Shown here in pieces: positions 31,367 to 39,086 of a DNA stretch of 64,000 nucleotides. Each line of letters starts with the position of its first letter. Positions within the stretch are counted from its first letter, which is position 1. The notes beneath the pieces are model-generated. The model was not told the origin of the DNA. It ran no database searches and saw only the letters and a list, made by a program, of their open reading frames with translations. Origin of the DNA: Mycolicibacterium moriokaense (GTDB lineage Bacteria; Actinomycetota; Actinomycetes; Mycobacteriales; Mycobacteriaceae); contig NZ_AP022560.1 in the NCBI RefSeq assembly GCF_010726085.1, positions 4,712,001 through 4,776,000 on the forward strand, written 5' to 3'. A program made the translations under genes and the position numbers.

Positions 31367-32482
31367 GATGTGCTCACTCGGCTCCGAGTGGAACACGTGC
31401 CCCGTGCCGTCGGGCAGGATCCGACGCGCGATGAGGTAGTCGGTACCCATCCAGCCCTGCCGGATATAGCGACCGAACCGCAGAAACGTGCCGGGCGCTC
31501 CGCTCGCCGCCGGCACGAGCTTCACCTGCTCGATGCCGTGCTTGACCCCCTCACCGGTCAGGGGTCGGGCGGCGGAAAGACCGCGAACGATCACGGTCGC
31601 GGCGTCGTGGCACAGCCCGGGCATCGACTGGCCCGGCCTGCGCCCATAGCGAGCCTCGAAGCGGTCCAGGAACGCCTGGCCGACTTCGTTGCGTTCGTCG
31701 TAGCTGTCCAGTCCGATCCAGCCGCGAAGCTGCCACATCCAATCGGTGTTGATGTGTGCCATCTCGAAGGCCGTCGTGGTGTAGCGCGGCGGGTCCCAGT
31801 CGGCGGCCAGCAGCGCGTCGGAGAAACCCCAGAGACCGTGCCCGAACCCGACGTGCACCAACGCGTCCGGTTCGGCGGCGCGCAGCTGTCTGACCGCCTC
31901 GGCCTTGTCCGCCTCGACCTGCGGAATCGCCACCGTAGTCACAACCTTCAAACCGGCTGCCGCGTAGGCCTTTTCCGCGAATGACAGGTACTCCTTACCG
32001 ATCAGCGAGGCCTCGTAGGCGATCGCGATCCGCGACCGCCCGTCGCCCAGCAGCACCGCGGCCAACATCACCGGCTCCTCGGGCATCGACCCGTTGTTCA
32101 GCGCGAACGTCCACTCCCCCAGCGCGCCCTCCGATCCGGACAGGATGATGTTGGGGACCTTCGCAACCCGGTCGGCATGACCGGTCAGCGGCACTGCATT
32201 GTCGGAGACCCACGGCCCGAAGATGACCAGGCACCCCTCGGCGACCAGTTCGTCGTAGGCCTGCTCGACCGCGTGATAGGTGCCGTTGGGCAAGCCGATC
32301 GCGTTGCGTATCACGAGTTCGATCGGCCGGTCGACCACGCCCGCGGCGATCGCCTCGTCGAAGACCAGCCGCAGGGATGCCACGGTGTCGCTGTCGGTGT
32401 CCCCACTGGTCGGATAATCGTTGAGCAGACCAACTTTCAGCGGAGCCACCGAACCGTATGCGCGAACCTCATCGTCTGCCAT
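31337..32482 (-). CDS. Periplasmic-binding-fold (type 1) protein without a signal peptide
   Basis: A 381-residue protein with the type 1 periplasmic-binding (Leu/Ile/Val-receptor-like) fold. VGLLNDYPTSGDTDSDTVASLRLVFDEAIAAG starts the first lobe. VIFGPWVSDNAVPLTGHADRV, PNIILSGSEGALGEWTFALN, IAIAYEASLIGKEYLSFAEKAYAAAG and HDAATVIVRGLSAARPLTG follow in family order. The N terminus MADDEVRAYGSVAPLK has no hydrophobic signal or lipobox, so it is probably cytosolic. No ABC permease or ATPase gene is nearby. A family-B operator lies 6 bp upstream, and the TetR gene is divergent. A ligand-sensing or binding role is inferred. Related amide-regulator (AmiC-like) proteins are also cytosolic. Confidence 0.82.
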   Translation of the reverse strand: MADDEVRAYGSVAPLKVGLLNDYPTSGDTDSDTVASLRLVFDEAIAAGVVDRPIELVIRNAIGLPNGTYHAVEQAYDELVAEGCLVIFGPWVSDNAVPLTGHADRVAKVPNIILSGSEGALGEWTFALNNGSMPEEPVMLAAVLLGDGRSRIAIAYEASLIGKEYLSFAEKAYAAAGLKVVTTVAIPQVEADKAEAVRQLRAAEPDALVHVGFGHGLWGFSDALLAADWDPPRYTTTAFEMAHINTDWMWQLRGWIGLDSYDERNEVGQAFLDRFEARYGRRPGQSMPGLCHDAATVIVRGLSAARPLTGEGVKHGIEQVKLVPAASGAPGTFLRFGRYIRQGWMGTDYLIARRILPDGTGHVFHSEPSEHISRAVGVASG

Positions 32483-32487
32483 ACCCG

Positions 32488-32508
32488 CAACCTACACGAT
32501 GAATGTTG
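32488..32508. promoter_or_regulatory. Family-B operator before the binding-fold gene
   Basis: A 21-bp palindrome (left AACCTACA, right ATGTTG) lies 6 bp from the start codon of the minus-strand binding-fold gene. It differs from the site at 32743 at only a few positions. The rest of the 294-bp gap to 32776 holds no convincing ORF. Confidence 0.62.
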
Positions 32509-32742
32509 CGACCACGATCATCTTCAAACGTCATATAAGGGTCCTACGGCGTCGAGTGTCGGCACCATCACGGACTCATTGCGGCGACGATGACACAACC
32601 CTGCCGATGGCAAAGAGGGGTCGCCTGATCCAGTGAGGACATCGGCAACGTCGGCACACTGGAGATGCGTTACTTCACCCTCACCGGGAATTCGGCTTAT
32701 GCCCATGTGCGGGCTTGTGCACTGAAGCCACTCTGACCGTTA

Positions 32743-32763
32743 CAACATACAAGCTGAATGTTG
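32743..32763. promoter_or_regulatory. Family-B operator before the TetR gene
   Basis: The 21-bp palindrome CAACATACA-AGC-TGAATGTTG lies 14 bp before the TetR start at 32777. Its place suggests autoregulation by that TetR. Confidence 0.62.
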
Positions 32764-32776
32764 CTACGATGCCTGA

Positions 32777-33409
32777 ATGGCGAAGCGCGGCGGCACCGAC
32801 GACGAACGCCGGGCCCGTGGCGATCAGACACGGCGCGACCTGCTGGACGCCGGTCGCAAACTGTTCGTTGAGAAGGGCTTCTTCAACACCAGCATCGGCG
32901 ATCTGGTCACAACGTCGGGTGTCGGCACCCGCGGCGCGTTCTACCACCACTTCAAGGACAAGGCGGAGTTGTTTCGCGCCGTCTTCGCCGAGGTCGAGCA
33001 GGACCTGACGCTGCGGTCCATGGCCTCGCCGCCGCCGGGGGCCGACGCGTGGGAGAAGCTGTCGCGCGGATTGCACAGCTTTCTCGAGTCCGCGCTGGAA
33101 CCCGAGGTGCAGCGGATCATGTTGCTCGACGGACCGGTGGTGCTGGGCTGGCAGACGCTGCGGGCGATCGAGGAGGCGAACAGCGTCGCGCTGATCAACG
33201 AGATGGTGCGCGAGGCGATCGCCGCCGGCATCATCGACGATCAGCCCGTCGCCGAACTCACCCATATGCTGATCGCCGCACTCGAAGAGGCAGCGCTACT
33301 CGTCGCACACTCGCGACAACCCGCCAAGGCCCGTCAGCGCGCAGCCAAGGTGCTGGACCGCATGCTGCTCAGCTTCGCCGCGCAGCCGCGGAAAGCTTTG
33401 CGACGATAG
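32777..33409 (+). CDS. TetR-family regulator (proposed family-B repressor)
   Basis: A 210-residue TetR protein. The helix-turn-helix is SIGDLVTTSGVGTRGAFYHHFKDKAELF (about residues 40-67), preceded by TRRDLLDAGRKLFVEKGFFN. The C-terminal domain contains LLDGPVVLGWQTLRAIEEANSV and LTHMLIAALEEAALLVAHS, the form found in many mycobacterial TetRs. It is divergent from the binding-fold gene. A 21-bp palindrome stands just upstream, and the same palindrome occurs at the P450/reductase region, so I infer it is an autoregulated repressor of those genes. Confidence 0.92.
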   Translation: MAKRGGTDDERRARGDQTRRDLLDAGRKLFVEKGFFNTSIGDLVTTSGVGTRGAFYHHFKDKAELFRAVFAEVEQDLTLRSMASPPPGADAWEKLSRGLHSFLESALEPEVQRIMLLDGPVVLGWQTLRAIEEANSVALINEMVREAIAAGIIDDQPVAELTHMLIAALEEAALLVAHSRQPAKARQRAAKVLDRMLLSFAAQPRKALRR

Positions 33410-33458
33410 CGTTTACATGAAGGACGGGAACCGTTCGATGGCGTATACACGACTTGGC

Positions 33459-33474
33459 GTAAATGATGATTTAC
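33459..33474. promoter_or_regulatory. AT-rich palindrome upstream of the SDR-ALDH-ADH operon
   Basis: GTAAATGATGATTTAC is an inverted repeat with 6-nt arms in an unusually AT-rich stretch. The 12-mer ACTTGGCGTAAA that overlaps it (33452-33463) is also found at 2448-2459. Upstream the palindrome abuts the TetR 3' region. Confidence 0.4.
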
Positions 33475-33501
33475 ATTTTTGCATATAGTTCTTCTGCTCT
33501 C

Positions 33502-33518
33502 TGATAACGTCGCTCTCG
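33502..33518. promoter_or_regulatory. Operator-like palindrome (family A) before the SDR-ALDH-ADH operon
   Basis: TGATAACGTCGCTCTCG matches the site at 2432-2448 (TGATAACGTCATTCTCA) at most positions. It lies 21 bp before the SDR start at 33539. A TTGCAT at 33479, 18 nt before GATAAC, would make a plausible -35/-10 pair overlapping the operator. Confidence 0.5.
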
Positions 33519-33538
33519 ACCTCTGCCCTAGGAGAAGC

Positions 33539-34330
33539 ATGCCGCCCGAGGACTCCACGCTCCGCGTCGCCGTGGTCGGTGCGTCCGCCGGCCTCGGTCG
33601 GTGCATCGGCATCGGCCTGGCCCAACGCGGCGCACGGGTCGCCTTCCTGGCGCGGCGCCGCGACCGGCTCGTCAAGGCGGCCGACGAAGCGGGTAACGGC
33701 GCTGCGGCCGTCGTCTGCGACGTCACCGACGCCGACTCCTGTACCCGTGCGATATCCGAGGTCGTCGAGACGTTCGGTGGACTCGACGCGCTGGTGTACA
33801 CGACCGGCATGGGCATCCTCTCTCCGCTGGCTGACGTCAGCACCGACCAGTGGGCGCAGCTGTTCGCCACCAACGTCACCGGCGCATCGACGGTGACCGC
33901 CGCGGCTGCCCCGCACCTTGCCGAGGCCAGCGGTTCGGCCGTCTACCTGTCGTCGCTGAGCGCGTCCTACTCGACCCCGTGGCCACTGCTCGGCGCCTAC
34001 GCCGTCAGCAAGGCAGCGCTGGACAAGCTCGTCGAGGCGTGGCGGATCGAACAGCCCAGTATCGGGTTCACCCGGCTCGCCGTCGGCGACTGCTTCGGCG
34101 GACCTGGCGATTCACAGACCGAGTTCAACAAGAACTGGGATCCCGAGGCCCTCGACAAGGCCATCCGGTTCTGGATGGACAACGGGTACATGCAGGGTGG
34201 CCTGGTCGACGCTGATCATCTCACCAACGTCGTCGACTCGGTGCTCCGTTGCGGCAGTAGCAGTTTCATCCCGTATCTGACCCTTGCTCCGCGGCCGTCA
34301 GATTCGGTCAAGGAACTCCGACAGTGGTGA
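33539..34330 (+). CDS. SDR-family oxidoreductase
   Basis: A 263-residue SDR. AVVGASAGLGRCIGIGLAQRGARVAFLARRRDRL is the NADP-type Rossmann start. YLSSLSASYSTPWPLLGAYAVSKAALDKLVEAW holds Ser, Tyr and Lys. The C-terminal part (LAVGDCFGGPGDSQTEFNKNW, then DADHLTNVVDSVLRC) is atypical and resembles the SDR at 24936-25694. ATG 33539 has AGGAGA upstream. It leads an SDR-ALDH-ADH operon under a family-A operator. The three oxidoreductases could together take an alcohol to a carboxylate. Confidence 0.88.
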   Translation: MPPEDSTLRVAVVGASAGLGRCIGIGLAQRGARVAFLARRRDRLVKAADEAGNGAAAVVCDVTDADSCTRAISEVVETFGGLDALVYTTGMGILSPLADVSTDQWAQLFATNVTGASTVTAAAAPHLAEASGSAVYLSSLSASYSTPWPLLGAYAVSKAALDKLVEAWRIEQPSIGFTRLAVGDCFGGPGDSQTEFNKNWDPEALDKAIRFWMDNGYMQGGLVDADHLTNVVDSVLRCGSSSFIPYLTLAPRPSDSVKELRQW

Positions 34331-34343
34331 AGGACGGCCAACG

Positions 34344-35810
34344 GTGACACACGAATCCCGCATGCTCATCGACGGCAAACTCGTCGAGTCCGAGACGGGT
34401 CGGCTGTTCGACAACATCAATCCGGCGACCGAGGAGGTGCTCGGCAGCACCACCGACGGTAGCCGTGCCGACATGGAGCGCGCGGTCGCAGCGGCGCGGC
34501 GGGCATTTGACGAGACCGACTGGTCACGCGACGGTGAGGCACGCGCAGCGGGACTCCGGCAGCTGCAGGCGGCGCTCGAGGCCGAGCGCGAGGAGTTCCG
34601 CAGCGAACTCATCGCCGAGGTCGGCTGCCCGATGCTGTCGACCTTCGGCCCGCAGTTGGACGTTCCGCTCAAAGAGGCGTTGACCTGGCCTGCGGACATG
34701 ATCGCCGAGTTCCCTTGGAAGCGGAAGCTTCCCGACAAGGACGCGTTCGGGATGGGCACACTCGCCGCACGCGAGGTGTGGAAGGAACCGGTCGGCGTCG
34801 TCGGTGTCGTCACTCCGTGGAATTTCCCGTTCGAGATCATCCTGAACAAGATCGGGCCCATCCTCGCGATGGGGAACACATGTGTGCTCAAGCCGGCGCC
34901 GGACACACCGTGGAATGCGACGCGCATCGGCAGGCTCATCGCCGAGCAGACGGACATCCCACCCGGTGTCATCAACATCGTGACGTCGTCCGATCACCTT
35001 GTCGGCGAGGTGCTCTCGACATCCCCACTGGTCGACATGGTGGCGTTCACCGGTTCCACCGCGACCGGACGTCGCATCATGGCCGCGGCCGCCGAGACGG
35101 TCAAACCGACGTTCCTCGAACTCGGTGGCAAATCGGTCTATCTGGTGCTCGAAGACGAAGGGGACATTTCGGCCACCGTCGGCGGGAGCGCGTTCATCTC
35201 GATGCACGCCGGGCAGGGTTGCGCGATGCCGACCCGTCTTCTCGTGCCGAACTCCCGCTACGCCGAGGCCGTCGAAATCGCCAAGGTCGCGATGGAGAAC
35301 AACAAGTACGGCGATCCGACCGATCCCTCTGTGCTGCAGGGTCCGCAGGTGTCCAAACGGCAACAGGAGCGGGTGCTCGGCTACATCGAGAAGGGCAAAC
35401 AGGAGGGTGCGCAACTGGTCACGGGCGGCGGTGTGCCCAAACACCTTCCGAAGGGTTACTTCGTAGAACCCACGGTGTTCGCCGGCGTGGACAACCGCAT
35501 GACCATCGCGCAGGAGGAGATCTTCGGTCCGGTGTTGTCGATCATCGGGTTCGACGATGACGACGACGCGGTGCGCATCGCCAACGACTCTATTTACGGA
35601 TTGTCGGGCGTGGTGTTCGCGAACGATCTGGATCGGGCGAAAGCCGTGGCGAGTCGCATCCGCACGGGAACGCTGGGCATCAACGGTGGACTTTGGTACG
35701 GCGCGGACGCTCCGTTCGGCGGCTACAAGCAGTCCGGCGTCGGACGCCAGTGCGGGCTGGAAGGTCTCGAGATCTTCACCGAAACCAAGACCGTCGGCTG
35801 GCCGGCATAA
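34344..35810 (+). CDS. Aldehyde dehydrogenase family protein
   Basis: A 488-residue NAD(P)-dependent aldehyde dehydrogenase. The GTG start at 34344 opens THESRMLIDGKLVESETGRLFDNINPAT. VVTPWNFPFEIILNKIGPILAMGN, AFTGSTATGRRIMA, FLELGGKSVYLVLED (catalytic Glu) and SMHAGQGCAMPTRLLV (catalytic Cys) are present. AQEEIFGPVLSIIGF and APFGGYKQSGVGRQCG complete the family signature. It lies 13 bp after the SDR and 23 bp before the alcohol dehydrogenase, so a single transcript is likely. It would oxidise the aldehyde formed by the neighbouring dehydrogenase. Confidence 0.93.
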   Translation: MTHESRMLIDGKLVESETGRLFDNINPATEEVLGSTTDGSRADMERAVAAARRAFDETDWSRDGEARAAGLRQLQAALEAEREEFRSELIAEVGCPMLSTFGPQLDVPLKEALTWPADMIAEFPWKRKLPDKDAFGMGTLAAREVWKEPVGVVGVVTPWNFPFEIILNKIGPILAMGNTCVLKPAPDTPWNATRIGRLIAEQTDIPPGVINIVTSSDHLVGEVLSTSPLVDMVAFTGSTATGRRIMAAAAETVKPTFLELGGKSVYLVLEDEGDISATVGGSAFISMHAGQGCAMPTRLLVPNSRYAEAVEIAKVAMENNKYGDPTDPSVLQGPQVSKRQQERVLGYIEKGKQEGAQLVTGGGVPKHLPKGYFVEPTVFAGVDNRMTIAQEEIFGPVLSIIGFDDDDDAVRIANDSIYGLSGVVFANDLDRAKAVASRIRTGTLGINGGLWYGADAPFGGYKQSGVGRQCGLEGLEIFTETKTVGWPA

Positions 35811-35833
35811 TCGCCCATTCGCAAGGAGATTCG

Positions 35834-36997
35834 ATGAAATCCAAGGCAGCGATCCTACGCGGTGTCGGCGTGGACTGGGAAGTCACCGATGTCGAGCTTG
35901 ATCCACCCCGGGCGGGTGAGGTGCTGGTCAAGATGGCCTATGCGGGCATCTGCCATTCCGACGAGCACTTCCACTCAGGCGACAGTGTGCCGAGCAAGGA
36001 GATGGAGGACATGATGCGGGCCGCGGGACATCCCGTGCCCGAGTGGTTTCCCATGCTCGGCGGCCATGAGGGCTCGGGTGTGGTCGAGGAAGTCGGACCG
36101 GAAGTCCATACACTCAAACCCGGTGACCATGTCGCGATCTCGTTCTTCCCGGCCTGCGGGAACTGCCGATGGTGCGCGACCGGCTACACCTATCTGTGCG
36201 ATGTCGGCGCCGATATCTACGACAAGGCGATGACCACCGACGGCACCCGGCGACGACACCTCGGCGACGAGGACCTCATGGCGATGATGCAGGTCGGCAC
36301 CTTCTCCGAATACGTCGTCGCCTCCGAGCGGTCGCTCGTCAAGATCCACGACTGGATCCCACTGGAAGCCGCGTCACTCGTATCCTGCGGGGTGACAACC
36401 GGATTCGGGTCGGGGTCGGTGGCGGCGGGCACCCGGGTCGGCGACACCGTCGTGGTGATCGGCACCGGCGGCATCGGGATGAACGCGGTGCAGGGTGCCA
36501 AGGCGGCAGGTGCCAAGTACGTCGTCGCCGTGGACCCGATCGAGTTCAAGCGGGAGATCGCACCCTCATTCGGTGCCACGCACACCGCGCCCGACGCTGC
36601 GGCGGCAGTTGATCTTGTCAAGGAACTCACCTGGGGCGTCATGGCCGACCGGGTGGTCCTCACGCCAGGCGTGGTCCCGCCCGATCTCGTGTTGGTCGCG
36701 ATGATGCTGCTACGCAAGGGTGGCACCTGTGTGCTCACCGGCATGGGCAAGATTTCCGACATGATGGTGCCCCTACTCCTGCCCGACATGGTCAGCTCCT
36801 GTAAGACACTCAAGGGCGTGCTCTACGGCGAGATGAATCCTCGGGACGCCATGCCGATGCTGCTGTCGATGTACGAGGCGGGACAACTCAAACTCGATGA
36901 GCTCGTCACCAACCGCTACAAGCTCGACGACATCAACCAGGCGATGGACGATCTGCGCGAGGGTCGCAACATTCGCGGTGTGATCGAGTTCAGCTGA
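35834..36997 (+). CDS. Zinc alcohol dehydrogenase, NDMA-dependent (mycofactocin-type) nicotinoprotein-like
   Basis: A 387-residue zinc-dependent medium-chain alcohol dehydrogenase. GICHSDEHFHSGD and MLGGHEGSGVVEEVG supply the catalytic zinc ligands (Cys, His-Glu). FFPACGNCRWCATGYTYLCD supplies the structural-zinc cysteines. VVVIGTGGIGMNAVQGAKAAGA is the Rossmann motif. MKSKAAILRGVGVDWEVTDVELDPPRAGEVLVKM at the start and HLGDEDLMAMMQVGTFSEYVV match the NDMA-dependent family (TIGR03989), whose tightly bound NAD is thought to be recycled by mycofactocin. ATG 35834 has GCAAGGAG upstream. It closes the SDR-ALDH-ADH operon. Confidence 0.9.
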   Translation: MKSKAAILRGVGVDWEVTDVELDPPRAGEVLVKMAYAGICHSDEHFHSGDSVPSKEMEDMMRAAGHPVPEWFPMLGGHEGSGVVEEVGPEVHTLKPGDHVAISFFPACGNCRWCATGYTYLCDVGADIYDKAMTTDGTRRRHLGDEDLMAMMQVGTFSEYVVASERSLVKIHDWIPLEAASLVSCGVTTGFGSGSVAAGTRVGDTVVVIGTGGIGMNAVQGAKAAGAKYVVAVDPIEFKREIAPSFGATHTAPDAAAAVDLVKELTWGVMADRVVLTPGVVPPDLVLVAMMLLRKGGTCVLTGMGKISDMMVPLLLPDMVSSCKTLKGVLYGEMNPRDAMPMLLSMYEAGQLKLDELVTNRYKLDDINQAMDDLREGRNIRGVIEFS

Positions 36998-37000
36998 GTC

Positions 37001-37542
37001 CTACAGCAGATCGGTGATCGTCTCGAGGCCGGCGTCGTAGAGCACGCCTGGCAGCATCCCGCCGTCGGCTTCGATCGTCGTGCCGTTGACGAAATCCGCC
37101 GGACCCGACGCTAGGAACACACAGACGCGGCCGACCTCCTCCTGTTCCCCGCCGCGCTTCATCGGCACTGTGTCGAAATACTTGCTGCCGGTCGGATCAT
37201 TCTTCGGCAGCACGAACGATCGGAAGTTCTCGGTGATCGTGGGCCCCAACGCAATACAGTTCACCCGGATCTTCGGCCGGATGTCGATCCGCCCGTGCGC
37301 ATTCACGACCTCGCCGATGAACGCGTCGATCGAATGGAGATCGCCTTGATCGCACACCAATTGAGCAGAACGCGATGCCCACTCCGGATTGTCGGCCGTC
37401 CCCGGCAGCGCATCCAAGTCGGACCGCGAACACCCGACGACCGTCGCGCCGGCACGCGGCAGTTCATGCGCGTTACCTACTCCGACGCCTCGACTGGTCC
37501 GGTGACCACGGCGACCTTGCCAGTCAGTACGCCAGCCGTCAT
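37001..37542 (-). pseudogene. SDR-family pseudogene: N-terminal frameshift and loss of the active-site region
   Basis: The remnant starts at ATG 37542, overlapping the KstD-like stop (ATGA). It begins MTAGVLTGKVAVVTG, then hits a stop (VEASE*) because one base appears lost in the glycine-motif region near 37490. In the next frame the SDR continues SRGVGVGNAHELPRAGATVVGCSRSD. About 50 residues further on GRIDI is joined directly to RPKIRVNCIALGP, so about 70-80 residues carrying the NNAG, Ser and Tyr-Lys motifs are absent (junction near 37275). The end is normal (FVNGTTIEADGG). A 542-bp remnant of a roughly 250-residue enzyme cannot be active. It was once the third gene of this operon. Confidence 0.85.
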
Positions 37543-39086
37543 TCGCCCGATTCCTCACGCGCCATGTGCAGCGCCGCGCGGTGACTGAACAACAGCGACG
37601 CGCCGATCGGGTTGCCACCACCGGGATACGTCTCACCGGACACCGCGGCCATGGTGTTCCCCGCCGCATAAAGGCCGGGGATCGGCCGGCCCTCGGTGTC
37701 CAGCACCCGCGCATCGACATCCGTCCGCAGTCCGCCCTTGGTGCCGAGATCCGACGTCCCGAACGCCGCAGCGCGGAACGGCGGCGCGTCGATGGGCACC
37801 AGCGGTGACGCCCCGCCGGTGAACGCCCGGTCGAACGACTCCCGACCACGCCCGAAGTCCTCGTCGTCACCACGCGCCGCGAGTTCGTTGAACCGGAGCA
37901 CGGTTTCGACGAGATTCGCTGCGGGCACGTCGATCTTGCGAGCAAGTTCTTCCAAAGTATCGGCGTGTACCCATAGCCCGGCGGACTCGTAGGCGCTTGT
38001 CGGTGAGAAGGAGACGTTGGTCGCCATCACCGGTGGCTGTTCACCGGCGCGGCTGTCATAGACCATCCAGTACGGCGCGCCGACGGTGCCCGCCTGTATC
38101 GCGGCCAGGATCTCCCGCCCCAGCCGGTCGTAGGCCGCCGATTCGTTGACGAACCGCCGGCCCGCCTTGTCGACGAAGATGCCGCCGGTGAAGCACAGCG
38201 CGAAAACCGCACGACCGTCGGGATGTATCAGCCCGGGCGACCACCAGGCCTGGTCCATCAGGTCGGTGCTCGCACCGACGGCGATCGCGGCCTTGTGCGC
38301 CAGCCCGGTGTTGCCGGGTGAGCCCATCGTGCCGGATACCGTTCCCGGAACACCGTATTCGGCGCGCATCTCGGCGTTCTGCTCGAATCCGCCCGCGGCG
38401 AGCAGCACTCCCCGCCTCGCCCTGATCGTTCGCCGGTCACCGTCGCACTCGACCACCCCACCGGTGACCCGACCACCGCCGACGGTCAACTCGACAAGAC
38501 TGGTGTTCAGGTAGGCGGCGACGTCGGGGTTGTCGGCCATCGCCCAGAGAAAGCGGCCCACGACGGCACGGCCACCGGTGAGCAGCTCGGGTTGCGTGGT
38601 ACCGAGGCGTTCATGGTCCAAGGGGCCGCGGACCTTTCCGCGGAAGCGTCCGAGTCTTTCGTCGGGCACCGACTTCGAAACGGTGTGGCGCATACCGTCG
38701 TGGCGCGCGCCGGGGACCGAGCTGTAGTAGTCCGGCCACGGCAGGATCTTGAACGCGAAGTGTTCGTCGGCTTCGAGATATTCGATCAGCTGCGCACCGC
38801 CGCGCACGTACGTCTCCTGCAACTCGGCCGGCGTGCGGTCACCCACCACGCTGCGGTAGTAGCGCAGCGCGTCCTTGATCGTGTCGTCGGCGCCCGCCCG
38901 GACGAGGACGGGATTGCAGGGGTACCACATTCCACCGCCGCCGGAGTAGGCGAATGTACCGCCGAACTGGTCGGTCGCCTCGACGATCGCCACCGAAAGC
39001 CCTTCGCGGGCAGCGGTGTACGCGCCGGCGAGCGCGCCTGCGCTGCCAGCGACCAGGACGTCGACGGTCTCATCGGCAGCGATCAC
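37539..39086 (-). CDS. KstD-like FAD-dependent 3-ketosteroid dehydrogenase family protein
   Basis: A 515-residue flavoprotein of the fumarate-reductase/3-ketosteroid delta1-dehydrogenase family. VDVLVAGSAGALAGAYTAAREGLSVAIVEATDQFGGTFAYSGGGGMWYPCN is the FAD-binding start with the family YSGGGxW. GVLLAAGGFEQNAEMRAEY, MDQAWWSPGLI and FGTSDLGTKGGLRTDVDARVL follow. GLYAAGNTMAAVSGETYPGGGNPIGASLLF carries the tyrosine and glycines of the KstD active site. The GTG start 39086 overlaps the stop of the upstream SDR. It may dehydrogenate a ring ketone. I cannot tell a true ketosteroid enzyme from a related flavoprotein. Confidence 0.88.
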   Translation of the reverse strand: MIAADETVDVLVAGSAGALAGAYTAAREGLSVAIVEATDQFGGTFAYSGGGGMWYPCNPVLVRAGADDTIKDALRYYRSVVGDRTPAELQETYVRGGAQLIEYLEADEHFAFKILPWPDYYSSVPGARHDGMRHTVSKSVPDERLGRFRGKVRGPLDHERLGTTQPELLTGGRAVVGRFLWAMADNPDVAAYLNTSLVELTVGGGRVTGGVVECDGDRRTIRARRGVLLAAGGFEQNAEMRAEYGVPGTVSGTMGSPGNTGLAHKAAIAVGASTDLMDQAWWSPGLIHPDGRAVFALCFTGGIFVDKAGRRFVNESAAYDRLGREILAAIQAGTVGAPYWMVYDSRAGEQPPVMATNVSFSPTSAYESAGLWVHADTLEELARKIDVPAANLVETVLRFNELAARGDDEDFGRGRESFDRAFTGGASPLVPIDAPPFRAAAFGTSDLGTKGGLRTDVDARVLDTEGRPIPGLYAAGNTMAAVSGETYPGGGNPIGASLLFSHRAALHMAREESGE

